Source: Medicago truncatula (taxonomy: Eukaryota; Streptophyta; Magnoliopsida; Fabales; Fabaceae). Taken from it: a stretch of 64,000 bases of DNA. Below are positions 63,932 through 64,000 of the stretch, one piece after another; the first letter of the stretch is position 1, and every line of letters starts with the position of its first letter. The translations under genes were made by a program, and so were the position numbers. The stretch spans positions 58,136,494 through 58,200,493 of the forward strand of contig NC_053045.1 in assembly GCF_003473485.1 (NCBI RefSeq), in the 5' to 3' direction. The notes under the pieces were generated by a model. The model was not told the origin of the DNA. It did no database searches and was given only the letters and a program-made list of their open reading frames with translations.

Positions 63932-64000
63932 TTATATGCAGGACCACCCTTTTTTTTTTTGTTGATGGAATATGCAGTAGCACCTTCATTACCCGTGCGT

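Overview
The window looks like nuclear DNA of a papilionoid legume, probably of the Medicago/Trifolium group. It is AT-rich, its genes have many introns with plant splice sites, and it carries PR-10 (Bet v 1) genes, a plant U2 snRNA gene with USE and TATA boxes, and many plant transposons. The species call rests on general resemblance only. I ran no search.

Host genes. Minus strand: a PR-10 gene at 960-2393; an organellar-type aspartyl-tRNA synthetase in 13 exons at 11573-18697; a pectin methylesterase inhibitor at 30426-31049; a CRM-domain RNA-binding protein in 4 exons at 46252-49448; a PR-10 remnant at 56870-57120; a second whole PR-10 gene at 59353-60357; and a U2 snRNA gene at 63660-63855. 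Plus strand: ribosomal protein L14 in 5 exons at 4459-7119, and two orphan C-terminal exons of phosphoglucomutase near 10125-10436. The spliced exon lengths add up to whole frames: 160, 133, 663, 347 and 163 codons for the PR-10, L14, AspRS, CRM and second PR-10 genes.

Mobile DNA fills most of the rest. With readable ends there are: a 3.6-kb Mutator-like element carrying a plant-mobile-domain (PMD) gene (20907-24540, 9-bp target duplication); a 2.9-kb hAT element with transposase remnants and its own promoter (32467-35391, 8-bp near-duplication); a 2.4-kb Helitron-like element made of higher-order repeats (27417-29834); four smaller Mutator-type MITEs, three of them with perfect 9-bp duplications; Stowaway-type MITEs with TA duplications; a nest of palindromic elements (39068-42416); tRNA-derived SINEs; LINE-derived RNase H pieces; and fossil LTR-element pieces (3283-3487, 51662-53430).

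Layout. 1-10 kb holds PR-10, L14 and a broken FAR1-type MULE. 10-19 kb holds the PGM remnant and AspRS. 19-30 kb is transposon and repeat territory. 30-36 kb has the PMEI gene, MITEs and the hAT element. 36-46 kb is MITE nests and unassigned DNA. 46-50 kb is the CRM gene. 50-55 kb has nested insertions and an LTR fossil. 55-64 kb is a rearranged PR-10 neighbourhood with a 1.6-kb duplicated segment, pieces of the L14 locus, and the U2 gene.

The genes do not form one pathway. The most distinctive points are two apparent GC-AG introns in housekeeping genes, the PMD-carrying MULE, the hAT element with a ribosomal-protein-like promoter, two insertions that used one short target, and a MITE sitting right behind a PR-10 splice donor. 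I saw no CRISPR array, operon or clearly new biological system.
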